NCBI GenBank assembly: GCA_934661135.1
Contig: CAKUJA010000036.1
Coordinates: forward strand, 1-21,983
Reading direction: 5' to 3'
Origin: an uncultured Oscillospiraceae bacterium
Lineage (GTDB): Bacteria > Bacillota > Clostridia > Oscillospirales > Oscillospiraceae
Length of the DNA stretch: 21,983 bases
Shown piece after piece: positions 1-7,325 of the stretch; position 1 is the stretch's first letter, and the number at the start of each line of letters is the position of its first letter. The notes beneath the pieces were generated by a model, which worked only from the letters and a program-made list of their open reading frames with translations, made no database searches and was not told the origin of the DNA. The position numbers were made by a program, and so were the translations under genes.

Positions 1-120
1 GAACTGCTCCCAGACCCTCATCCGTCTGCTTCGCAGACACCTTCCCCGGAGGGGAAGGCAATCCGCTGCGGCGGGGACGGGCGGACAAAGTCGTCCGCAC
101 CTACGGGCGCGGAGGGACGG
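1..120. repeat. Extragenic hairpin repeats at the left edge
   Basis: No gene is visible here. Two tight hairpins follow each other: GTCTGC/GCAGAC (24-29 with 33-38) and CCTTCCCC/GGGGAAGG (40-47 with 51-58). A 22-base imperfect palindrome (77-98) follows and recurs with one mismatch at 2209-2230. Tandem small hairpins of this kind are typical of dispersed extragenic repeats in gut Firmicutes, which is recalled knowledge and not a search result. Confidence 0.6.
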
Positions 121-149
121 AAAAACCGGCTCCTGATGAGAGGAGCCGG
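121..149 (-). terminator. Rho-independent terminator after udk
   Basis: Read on the minus strand, a perfect 9-bp stem CCGGCTCCT/AGGAGCCGG (126-134 with 141-149) with a 6-base loop is followed by a run of five T (121-125). It lies 7 bases past the udk stop codon and probably ends the whole nucleoside operon. Confidence 0.85.
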
Positions 150-155
150 CAAGGG

Positions 156-776
156 TCAGGTTTCGCCGATATGACGCTGGATGCGGTTGATAATCATTTC
201 AAGGGCGATCAGGTTCTTGCCGCCCTCGGGGACGATGAGGTTGGCGCGGCGCTTGCTCGGTTCGACAAACTGCTCATGCATGGGTTTGACCGTGGTCAAA
301 TACTGCTCGATGACGGAGTCGATTGTGCGGCCGCGTTTTTTGACGTCGCGCCGGATGCGGCGGCAAAGGCGCACGTCGGCATCGGCGTCGACGAAGATAC
401 GGATGTCCATCTCGTCGCAGAGCGCGCGGCTGGCGAAGATCAGAATGCCCTCGACCACGATGACCTTACGCGGCTCGACGCGGAGCACTTCGGCCGAGCG
501 GTTATGAACCGTATAGTCGTAGGTGGGGCATTCGATCGGCTGGCCGGCTTTGAGCTGGCGGAGGTGGCCGATCATCAGGTCGGTATCGAACGCGTCCGGG
601 TGGTCGTAGTTCAGGCGGGCACGTTCTTCGTAGGTCAGCTCGTCGTGACGTTTATAATAGTTGTCGTGGCTGAGAACGCTGATGTCGTCTCCGAAGCGAT
701 TGACAAGCGCTTTGACGAGGGTGGTTTTGCCGCTGCCGGTGCCGCCGGCAATTCCGATCACAATCACATCTGCCAT
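156..776 (-). CDS. udk: Uridine kinase
   Basis: Uridine/cytidine kinase, which phosphorylates uridine and cytidine to UMP and CMP using a nucleoside triphosphate in the cytoplasm. The 206-aa length is normal for bacterial Udk. The P-loop GGTGSGKT is at residues 11-18, followed by DNYYK (38-42), NYDHPDAFD (56-64) and CPTYDYTVHNR (about 83-93), all typical of the family. The start ATG has an AAGGAG motif about 13 bases upstream, a rather long spacing, but no better in-frame start is visible. The gene begins 32 bases after pdp and is the last gene of the transporter-pdp-udk operon. There it would recapture imported or released pyrimidine nucleosides as nucleotides. Confidence 0.95.
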   Translation of the reverse strand: MADVIVIGIAGGTGSGKTTLVKALVNRFGDDISVLSHDNYYKRHDELTYEERARLNYDHPDAFDTDLMIGHLRQLKAGQPIECPTYDYTVHNRSAEVLRVEPRKVIVVEGILIFASRALCDEMDIRIFVDADADVRLCRRIRRDVKKRGRTIDSVIEQYLTTVKPMHEQFVEPSKRRANLIVPEGGKNLIALEMIINRIQRHIGET

Positions 777-808
777 AATCCCAATGGTTCTCCTTTTTGA
801 TCTCTATC

Positions 809-2110
809 TTATCTGACGATGTCGAGGATGAGCGGCTGCGGCGCAGGGGCGCTGTCTGCCCAGCGAAGCGCGCTGAGGAAGGTTTGCTCGGCGGCAGGGA
901 GGGTGTCCGGTTGATTGGTATGCAGGACGGCGAGGACATCGCCCGGGTGAACGAGATCACCGGTTTTCTTTTGCAGGACAATGCCTGCGGCAAAGTCGAT
1001 GCTGTCTTCCTTGGTGCGGCGGCCGGCGCCGAGCAGCGCGGAGGCTTCGCCGATTTTCTGCGCGTCCATGTGGCTGAGATAGCCGCCGCGCGGGGCGAGA
1101 ATTTCCTGCCGGATGGCGGCCTGCGGGAGCTTCGACGTGTCGTCGAGAACGGCGGGATCGCCGCCCTGCGCGGCAACCCAGCGCTTCATTTGCGCAAAGG
1201 CGCGGCCGGAGGAGACGGCTTCCTGCACCTGCGCGCGGGCGTAGGCTTCGTCCCAGCCGTGGCAGAGCATGAGCATATTGGATGCGAGAACGGTGCAGAC
1301 CTCCTGCAGATCCGGGCAGCCTTCACCGCGGAGAATTTCGACGGCTTCTTCGACCTCAAGCGCGTTGCCGATGCGATGTCCGAGGGGAACGTCCATGTTT
1401 GTGAGCACGGCGGTGACATTGCGGCCGCAGGCCTTGCCGATGGCGACCATGTGTTCGGCCAGCGCGCGGCCGGACTCGACGGTTTTCATAAACGCGCCGG
1501 AGCCGACCTTGACGTCGAGCACGATGGAATGGGAGCCGGCGGCGAGCTTTTTGGACATGATGGACGAGGTGATGAGCGGGAGAGAGTCGACTGTGGCGGT
1601 CACGTCGCGCAGGGCGTAGAGCTTCTTGTCGGCGGGCGTGAGGTTGCCGGACTGACCGATGACGGCGACGCCGACCTGCTCGACCTGATGCAGAAAGGCC
1701 TCGGCGGTCAGGGTTGTTTGATAGCCGGGGATGGACTCGAGCTTGTCGACGGTGCCGCCGGTATGACCAAGGCCGCGGCCGGACATTTTGGCCATCTTAC
1801 CGCCAAGACAGGAGACAATCGGCGCGAGAATGAGCGTGGTTTTGTCCCCGACGCCGCCGGTGGAGTGCTTGTCAACCGACTTGTCGCCGAAGCGGGAGAG
1901 GTCGATTGTGTCGCCGGAACGCATCATCGCGTCGGTGAGGACGGCGGTCTCGTGATCGGTCATGCCCTTGAAATAGATGGCCATGGCGAGGGCGGACATC
2001 TGATAGTCCGGAATCGAGCCGTCGGTGAAACCGGCAATCAGAAAGCGGATTTCGTCGTCGGTGAGGACGCCGCCGTCACGCTTTTTTTCAATGAGATCTA
2101 CCATTCGCAT
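809..2110 (-). CDS. pdp: Pyrimidine-nucleoside phosphorylase
   Basis: Catalyses phosphorolysis of uridine, thymidine and deoxyuridine to free base plus (deoxy)ribose-1-phosphate. The protein begins MRMVDLIEKKRDGGVLT, very close to Bacillus-type Pdp. Phosphate-binding KHSTGGVGDKTTL is at residues 81-93 and the family signature SGRGLGHTGGTVDKLE at 110-125. Length is 433 aa, normal for the family. I chose the ATG at 2110 because AAAGGAG lies 8 bases upstream; an in-frame TTG at 2128 would overlap that ribosome binding site. It lies between the nupQ permease and udk, which fits nucleoside catabolism coupled to uptake. Thymidine phosphorylase DeoA is a related family, but the N-terminus favours Pdp. 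Confidence 0.94.
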   Translation of the reverse strand: MRMVDLIEKKRDGGVLTDDEIRFLIAGFTDGSIPDYQMSALAMAIYFKGMTDHETAVLTDAMMRSGDTIDLSRFGDKSVDKHSTGGVGDKTTLILAPIVSCLGGKMAKMSGRGLGHTGGTVDKLESIPGYQTTLTAEAFLHQVEQVGVAVIGQSGNLTPADKKLYALRDVTATVDSLPLITSSIMSKKLAAGSHSIVLDVKVGSGAFMKTVESGRALAEHMVAIGKACGRNVTAVLTNMDVPLGHRIGNALEVEEAVEILRGEGCPDLQEVCTVLASNMLMLCHGWDEAYARAQVQEAVSSGRAFAQMKRWVAAQGGDPAVLDDTSKLPQAAIRQEILAPRGGYLSHMDAQKIGEASALLGAGRRTKEDSIDFAAGIVLQKKTGDLVHPGDVLAVLHTNQPDTLPAAEQTFLSALRWADSAPAPQPLILDIVR

Positions 2111-2208
2111 GGAAAGGACTCCTTTCAAATTTTGCGCTGGAGAAACGCAGGTCGATGAGGGCGTCGACCTCTATAAGCACAAGTGAAGTGCGGTGGAAGG
2201 TCGTAGGA

Positions 2209-2230
2209 ACGGGCGGACAGAGTCGTCCGC
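2209..2230. repeat. Second copy of GGGCGGAC palindromic repeat
   Basis: This 22-base segment matches 77-98 at 21 of 22 positions. It is itself an imperfect palindrome, with GCGGAC paired to GTCCGC. It sits in the nupQ-pdp intergenic gap. Two copies in non-coding gaps of one window suggest a dispersed extragenic repeat family. Confidence 0.6.
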
Positions 2231-2287
2231 CCTTACAAGGTGTGGCAGGAAACATGGGAAGGGAAGCGGGGATGCTGGGAAAAGGAG

Positions 2288-2315
2288 CCATGGGAAAGGC
2301 GAGCCTTTCCCATGG
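2288..2315. terminator. Strong hairpin between nupQ and pdp
   Basis: A perfect 13-bp inverted repeat, CCATGGGAAAGGC (2288-2300) with its complement (2303-2315), separated by only two bases. It starts 6 bases past the nupQ stop on the minus strand and is followed there by a pyrimidine-rich stretch (CTCCTTTTCCC). It could be an intra-operon terminator or attenuator, a processing or mRNA-stability hairpin, or another extragenic repeat. The lack of a clean T-run makes full termination uncertain. Confidence 0.5.
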
Positions 2316-2321
2316 GTGGTG

Positions 2322-3263
2322 TTATCGCTGGCCTTTATCGTAGGGGATGCCCTCGGCTTTCGGGGCGCGGGAGCGCTTCGAGGTGAAGGCAAGAACGATC
2401 AGCGAGATGATATAGGGCATCATGTTGTAGACCGGGCCGGGGATGTTCAGCGAGACGAGGAAGCCGAAGCCGGCGTACACATTCGACAGTGCGCGGAACA
2501 GGCCGAACAGCAGCGCGGCCAGCGCGATGCGTGTCGGCTTCCACTGGCCGAAGATCATAACGGCGAGGGACAGGAAGCCGAAGCCGGCGACGCCGTTTTC
2601 AAAACGCCATTCAGAGACGCCTGCGAGGATGTAGCAGATGCCGCCGAGACCGCCGAGCACGCCGGAGATCAGCACGCCCGCCCAGCGCATTTTGTAGACG
2701 TTGATGCCGACGGAGTCGGCCGCCTGCGGATGTTCGCCGCAGGCCATCAGGCGCAGGCCGAAGCGCGTTTTATAGAGCGCGACATAGGCAAAGACGATGG
2801 CCAGCACCGCGATGAGCATGAACCAGTTGAATTCAAAGCGGCCGATGTTGAGCACAAACGCGTTTTTCGGGCCGGCATACTGGATGGCCGAGGAGACATC
2901 GTCGGGGTTGGCGGCGGTATTGAGCGCTTTGACGATGACGGTGGCACCGGCGGTGCCGAGCAGGTTCATGGCGGTGCCGACGAGGGTCTGGTCAGCCTTG
3001 AAGTTGATGCTGGCGATGCCGAGCAGCGTGGAATAGACAACGCCGAATGCGATGGCGCCGAGCAGCGTGAGCAGCACGAGCGCGCCATTGGGCAGCGACG
3101 TGCCGAAGTGACGCATGACGAGCGCGCCGCCGAGCGCACCGAGCACCATAATGCCCTCCAGTCCGAGGTTGATGACACCGGAATGCTCAGAGAAGCAGCC
3201 GCCGAGCGCGACGAGAATCAGCACGGAGGCGAAAATCAGCGTGTATTGCAGCAGCAGTACCAT
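2322..3263 (-). CDS. nupQ: Nucleoside ABC transporter permease (NupQ-like)
   Basis: Polytopic inner-membrane permease of the BPD_transp_2 family, one of the two permeases of a Nup/Bmp-type nucleoside importer. The 313-aa protein is hydrophobic almost throughout. It shows the characteristic EHSGVINLGLEGIMVLGAL segment near residue 25 and GFGFLSLAVMIFGQWKPTRIA late in the protein, both recalled features of NupQ/YufQ-type permeases. Its ATG overlaps the nupP stop (TAATG), implying translational coupling. It would pair with NupP to form the channel. The substrate is inferred from family and from neighbouring pdp and udk. Confidence 0.9.
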   Translation of the reverse strand: MVLLLQYTLIFASVLILVALGGCFSEHSGVINLGLEGIMVLGALGGALVMRHFGTSLPNGALVLLTLLGAIAFGVVYSTLLGIASINFKADQTLVGTAMNLLGTAGATVIVKALNTAANPDDVSSAIQYAGPKNAFVLNIGRFEFNWFMLIAVLAIVFAYVALYKTRFGLRLMACGEHPQAADSVGINVYKMRWAGVLISGVLGGLGGICYILAGVSEWRFENGVAGFGFLSLAVMIFGQWKPTRIALAALLFGLFRALSNVYAGFGFLVSLNIPGPVYNMMPYIISLIVLAFTSKRSRAPKAEGIPYDKGQR

Positions 3264-4393
3264 TATGCCTCGCCTCCTTTCTGCGCGGAGGCCGCTTTTT
3301 TGCGGCGGCGTTCTTCGTGGTGGGCAATCCAGCGGTTCATCATCGTTTTCAGGAACAGCACGAACGCGCAGAGATAGATGATGAGCGAGGAAATGAGGTC
3401 GGAGACCTGAGAGCAGTAGAGCGACTTATCCACATACGCGCCGCCGGCGGTGATATGCTGGATGAAGTAGGACGAGAAGATTGTGCCGATCGGGTTCAGG
3501 CCGCCGAGGAACGTCGCGGCGATGCCGTTGAAGCCCATAGCCGGGACGGAGCTGCTGGTGCACTGCCACTGCTCATAGCCGGTCTGATAGAGGAGCGACG
3601 CGCCGAGACCGGCGAGGGCACCGGAGATGACGAGCGTGAGGATCAGATTGCGTTTTTCCTGCATTCCGCAGTATTTGGCGGCATTTTTGTTGAAGCCGGT
3701 GGCCTTCAGCTCATAGCCGAACATGGTCTTTTCCAGCACGACCCAGACGAGAATCGCCAGCAGGACGGCCAGCGGAATGGCAATTGTGATATACTTATTG
3801 CCGCCAAGCAGGTTTTCCAGACCCAGAGAGGGGAGAATGGCCTGCTTGCCGAAGCTCTTCATTTGCAGGGTGTAGGGACTGGTCTCCTCTTTGACGTTGG
3901 TGAGCACCATGTTGGCGGCATAGAGGGCAATCCAGTTGAGCATGATGCCGGAGATGACCTCGTTGACGTTGCAGTAGGATTTCAGCAGGCCCACGACGCA
4001 GCCGAACACCGCGCCGGAAACGATCGCCAGCAGCAGGCACGGCAGCCAACCCCAGCCCCACGCAAGCGCGGCATAGAGGCAGGCGCAGGAGCCGGCGACA
4101 TACTGGCCGGCGGCGCCGATGTTGAACAGACCGGCCTTGTAGGCGAACAGCACCGAAAGCGCACAGAGCAGCAGCGGCGCGGTTTTGACCAGGGTATTGC
4201 CGAAGTATTTGACCTTGGCGTCGTGCTTGTTATAGGTCAGGAAGTTCTTGACGATGTCGCCGATGGCCTTTCCCGCGCCGGCTGGGTTGATGCAGAGCAG
4301 GACAAGATAGCCGATGAGCAGGCCGAGCAGGATGCAGATCAGCGAGGCGATCAGCGATTGCAAGGCGTTTGATTTCAGGGGATTTCGTTTCAT
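3263..4393 (-). CDS. nupP: Nucleoside ABC transporter permease (NupP-like)
   Basis: Second permease of the same nucleoside importer, 376 aa, with many membrane segments and a longer N-terminus than NupQ, as usual for NupP/YufP. The segment PLLLCALSVLFAYKAGLFNIGAAGQ around residues 70-95 is the family's hallmark loop. GFNGIAATFLGGLNPIG occurs near residue 290. The ATG at 4393 overlaps the nupO stop by 4 bases (ATGA) and has GAGGTGG just upstream. The reading frame is intact although the partner ATPase gene upstream is broken. Confidence 0.9.
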   Translation of the reverse strand: MKRNPLKSNALQSLIASLICILLGLLIGYLVLLCINPAGAGKAIGDIVKNFLTYNKHDAKVKYFGNTLVKTAPLLLCALSVLFAYKAGLFNIGAAGQYVAGSCACLYAALAWGWGWLPCLLLAIVSGAVFGCVVGLLKSYCNVNEVISGIMLNWIALYAANMVLTNVKEETSPYTLQMKSFGKQAILPSLGLENLLGGNKYITIAIPLAVLLAILVWVVLEKTMFGYELKATGFNKNAAKYCGMQEKRNLILTLVISGALAGLGASLLYQTGYEQWQCTSSSVPAMGFNGIAATFLGGLNPIGTIFSSYFIQHITAGGAYVDKSLYCSQVSDLISSLIIYLCAFVLFLKTMMNRWIAHHEERRRKKAASAQKGGEA

Positions 4394-5878
4394 TTGCCCA
4401 CCTCATCTCTCTTTGCGCCGGCCATGTAGAGGCCAAGCTCCTCCACGGTGACGGTTTTTGGATCGAACTCGCCGACGATCTCGCCTTCGTACATGACGAG
4501 AATGCGGTCGGACAGGTTCATAACCTCGTCTAGCTCGAGCGAGACGAGCAGGACGGCCTTGCCCGCGTCGCGTTCGGCGACGAGCTGCTTGTGGATGTAC
4601 TCAATTGCGCCGACGTCGAGACCGCGCGTCGGCTGCACGGCGACGAGCAGCTCGGGGTTGCGGTCGATTTCACGGGCGACGATGGCCTTTTGCTGGTTGC
4701 CGCCGGACATACTGCGCGCGATGGTGACGGCACCCTGGCCGGAGCGGACGTCGTACTGCTCGATCAGACGGTTGGCGTAGGAACGGATATTGCCGCGGCG
4801 CAGGAAGCCGGTCTTGCCGGTGAATTCCGGCTCGAAGTAGCGCTGGAGGACGAGGTTGTCCTCAAGCGAATAGTCGAGCACGAGACCGTGCTTGTGGCGG
4901 TCCTCCGGGATGTGGCTCAGACCCATGGTGTTGCGCTTGCTCCAGACCGGTCAGACCGTAGACAAATTCCGTCTGGCCGTTGCCTTCAATGCCGGCGAGA
5001 CACACGATCTCGCCACGGCGGACATCAAGCGAGACGCCGCGCACGGCGTTGTTTTTATGCGCTTTGGAGGCGACGACCATGTTTTCCACGTGCAGCACGG
5101 CGTCACCGATCTCGGCCGGCTTTTTGTCGACCTTGAAGCTGACCTCACGGCCGACCATCATGGCCGAGAGCTGCTCGGGCGTGGTGTCGCAGGTGTTGAC
5201 CGTGCCGATGTACTTGCCCTTGCGCAGGACGGTGCAGCGGTCGGCCACGGCCATGATCTCCGCGAGCTTGTGGGAGATGAAGAGGATGGACTTGCCTTCG
5301 GCGGAGAGATTTTTCATAATCTGCATCAGCTCGTCGATCTCCTGCGGGGTGAGCACCGCGGTCGGCTCGTCAAAGATGAGAATTTCATTGTCGCGGTAGA
5401 GCATCTTCAGGATCTCGGTGCGCTGCTGCATCCCGACGGAGATGTCCTCGACGAGTGCGTCGGGATCGACGCGCAGGCCGTATTTTTCGCTGAGCGTGAG
5501 CACCTTTTTCCGCGCCTCGGCCTTTTGCAGGAAGCCGGCCTTGTTCGGCTCGATGCCGAGGATGATATTATCGAGAACGGAGAAGCACTCGACCAGCTTG
5601 AAATGCTGGTGCACCATGCCGATGCCGAGGGCATTGGCGTCGTTCGGGTCGTGGAGCTTCACGACCTCGCCATTCTTTTTGATGGTGCCCTCCTCCGGCT
5701 GGTACAGGCCGAACAGGACGCTCATCAGTGTGGATTTACCGGCGCCGTTTTCACCCAGAAGCGCGTGGATTTCGCCGCGCTTTAGTTGCAGGGTGATATT
5801 GTCGTTGGCTTTGATTCCGGGGAATTCCTTGGTGATGTTCAGCATTTCAATGACATATTCCGAACCGGCCAAGCTCAT
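4390..5878 (-). pseudogene. nupO: Nucleoside importer ATPase, broken by deletion/frameshift
   Basis: Double-ABC ATPase of the nucleoside importer (RbsA-like layout; usually about 510 aa). The first domain is complete, with Walker A GENGAGKST, signature VGMQQR and Walker B ILIFDEPTA. The second domain begins normally (CLAGIEGNGQTEFVYGLTGL). Near 4935-4950 the frame is lost, and the rest (KRNTMGLSHIPEDRHKHG, SGGNQQKAIVAREI, QPTRGLDVGAIE) continues in a different frame to 4390. Compared with a remembered NupO homologue, roughly 60 bases that should encode the strand and linker ending in a 'GKDIT' motif are missing at the junction. The frame-1 reading stops at 4862. The start is ATG at 5878, or TTG at 5872, which sits 8 bases from AAGGAG and may be the true start. 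It may be a real null allele or an assembly error. Confidence 0.88.
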
Positions 5879-6021
5879 CACTCCTTCTTTTTGATTTGCG
5901 GCCCGTGGAACCACACCCGGCCGCAGGAATGCTTATGTTCATAATAACACAGTCCGGCGAAGAATTCCACAGGGAATCTGTACTTTTTGCCGGAAGATTT
6001 GCGGAAACGGAGCGAAAATGT

Positions 6022-6054
6022 GAAAAATCAGCCGCCGGAGCAGATCCGGCGGCT
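6022..6054 (-). terminator. Terminator after the rhomboid-like gene
   Basis: On the minus strand a perfect 10-bp GC-rich stem (6030-6039 with 6045-6054, 5-base loop) is followed by five T (6023-6027) and a further T-rich tract. It starts 9 bases past the stop codon of the rhomboid-like gene and separates it from the nup operon. Confidence 0.88.
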
Positions 6055-6063
6055 GACAATGGG

Positions 6064-6933
6064 TTACTGAATATGGACGTGATTATTGATGTGGTCGATG
6101 CAGTAGCAGTGATAGCCGCTGCATTTCGAGCAATAACGGAACTCAAGGTCGGGATAGTCGGTATCGGTGCGGCCGCAGACCTCGCATTTGTGGCGATAGG
6201 GTTTTTCACCGGATTTTGCGCGGTAGGAATTTGCCCAGTTCGCGTTTGGACGGGGATTTGAGGCGCGGTAATTGCGGTGGGGACGGTTTTTGAGGGAATC
6301 CGGCAGAAGATTGCGGCAATCGCTGCCGAAAAACAGGAAATAGTTGGCCAGCGGCACGAGCGGCAGCAGCCAGTAGAGCCGCAGCGGTGCCGCAAGAATA
6401 TACCGGAGGATGTCCCACGCAATCCCGGCCAGATAGACCCACGCGAGCCATTTCATCTTCAGCGGAATAAACAGCAGAAGCACCTGCATATCCGGCGCGA
6501 GCGTGGCAACGGCGAGGAACAGGCTGAGGTTCAGCGCGTCGGCCGTGGCCGGGTAGCCGAGCAGAAGCGCGGCGATGTCTGTGAGAAGAAGGCCGGTCAG
6601 ATAGTAGAGATTGAAGCGGCAGCGCCCCCAATAGCGCTCGAGAATCCGGCCAAGCTGGTAATAGAAGTAGAGCGAGAGGGCATAGAGCAGGAGATAGCCG
6701 CCGCTGGCGCCGGTGAGGTAGGTGAAGATGTAGGTGAACAGCCGCCAAAGCTGGCCGCGGAGAATCTTGCTCGTGTTGAAGCAGAGCGCGGAGTAGACAA
6801 CATAGCTCGGATCGATCAGCGACAGGACGTAGACAATCAGATTGCCGATGGCGATGATGAGCATCAGGTTTGGGACGCCTTTGTCCCGGTTTTTCAGACA
6901 GAAGCGGTCGAACCGCCGGCGCAGGTCTTTCAT
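6064..6933 (-). CDS. Rhomboid/Derlin-like membrane protein with zinc-binding tail
   Basis: A 289-aa membrane protein with about six hydrophobic segments between residues 23 and 202. LRGQLWRLFTYIFTY (58-72) resembles the rhomboid 'PWRLxTYxF' element. APDMQVLLLFIPLKMKWLAWV (146-166) resembles the matching loop of Derlins. I see no GxSG serine motif, so proteolytic activity is unlikely. After a basic linker the C-terminus has C250, C253, C268, C271, C276, C278 and H281 in a zinc-ribbon or treble-clef-like arrangement. The start at 6933 is supported by AAAGGAG 9 bases upstream; an upstream in-frame ATG (6969) lacks this. It appears monocistronic. Function is unknown; a role in binding or routing membrane proteins would be pure inference. 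Confidence 0.8.
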   Translation of the reverse strand: MKDLRRRFDRFCLKNRDKGVPNLMLIIAIGNLIVYVLSLIDPSYVVYSALCFNTSKILRGQLWRLFTYIFTYLTGASGGYLLLYALSLYFYYQLGRILERYWGRCRFNLYYLTGLLLTDIAALLLGYPATADALNLSLFLAVATLAPDMQVLLLFIPLKMKWLAWVYLAGIAWDILRYILAAPLRLYWLLPLVPLANYFLFFGSDCRNLLPDSLKNRPHRNYRASNPRPNANWANSYRAKSGEKPYRHKCEVCGRTDTDYPDLEFRYCSKCSGYHCYCIDHINNHVHIQ

Positions 6934-7057
6934 GGATGAACTCTCCTTTGAAGCGTATGGCACTATCATACAGGAACAAATCGGAAAAATCTATGGTCAA
7001 AGTGTGAACACTGTGGAAAGTATAGACAAATAATTTTAAAATAGTCCGAAAAAGGCG

Positions 7058-7085
7058 TTGACTTTTGACGAAAAGCGCGTATAAT
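7058..7085 (+). promoter_or_regulatory. Probable metK promoter
   Basis: TTGACT (7058-7063) and TATAAT (7080-7085) with a 16-base spacer form a near-consensus sigma-A promoter. It would start transcription around 7092, ahead of the leader hairpin and the SAM riboswitch. Confidence 0.8.
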
Positions 7086-7105
7086 AATTGTGCTAAGAAG
7101 AAAGT

Positions 7106-7137
7106 GTGAAATCTCCAAAATCATTCGGAGGTTTCAC
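7106..7137 (+). other. Leader hairpin upstream of the SAM riboswitch
   Basis: GTGAAATCTCC (7106-7116) pairs with GGAGGTTTCAC (7127-7137) over 11 positions with one G-U pair and a 10-base loop. It lies at the very 5' end of the predicted transcript and has no T-run, so it is not an obvious terminator. It may protect the 5' end or affect leader folding. Confidence 0.5.
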
Positions 7138-7150
7138 AATAACTAAATAT

Positions 7151-7243
7151 CCTTATCACGAGTGGTGGAGGGAACGGCCCGATGAAACCCGGCAACCTGC
7201 GAAGGCAAGGTGCTAAATCCGGCGATGTGATCGAAAGATGAGG
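7151..7243 (+). promoter_or_regulatory. SAM-I (S-box) riboswitch
   Basis: The conserved S-box core is readable: GGTGGAGGGA, then GCCCGATGAAACCCGGCAAC, then AAGGTGCTAAATCC, and a closing purine-rich segment. The P1 helix forms between CCTTATC (7151-7157) and GATGAGG (7237-7243). Such elements bind S-adenosylmethionine and switch off sulfur-metabolism genes. Here it precedes metK, whose product makes SAM, giving direct end-product feedback. The terminator immediately downstream indicates transcriptional control. Confidence 0.95.
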
Positions 7244-7254
7244 GAATGAACTTC

Positions 7255-7293
7255 CGAGTGCGTCTGTCGATGACTGACAGAGGCGCTTTTTTC
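7255..7293 (+). terminator. Riboswitch-controlled terminator before metK
   Basis: The stem GTGCGTCTGTC (from 7258) pairs with GACAGAGGCGC with one mismatch and one wobble, followed by a T6 run. It sits between the riboswitch aptamer and the metK ribosome binding site, as expected for a SAM-responsive transcription attenuator: SAM bound, terminator forms. Confidence 0.85.
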
Positions 7294-7325
7294 ATATCCC
7301 GACGAATGGAAAGGAACAGAATCTT

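Noticed and set aside
797..2158. Long plus-strand open frame (453 codons) opposite pdp
   Set aside because: It is the antisense shadow of a clearly conserved phosphorylase in GC-rich DNA. Its product is low-complexity, rich in Gly, Ala, Asp and His, with no family features.
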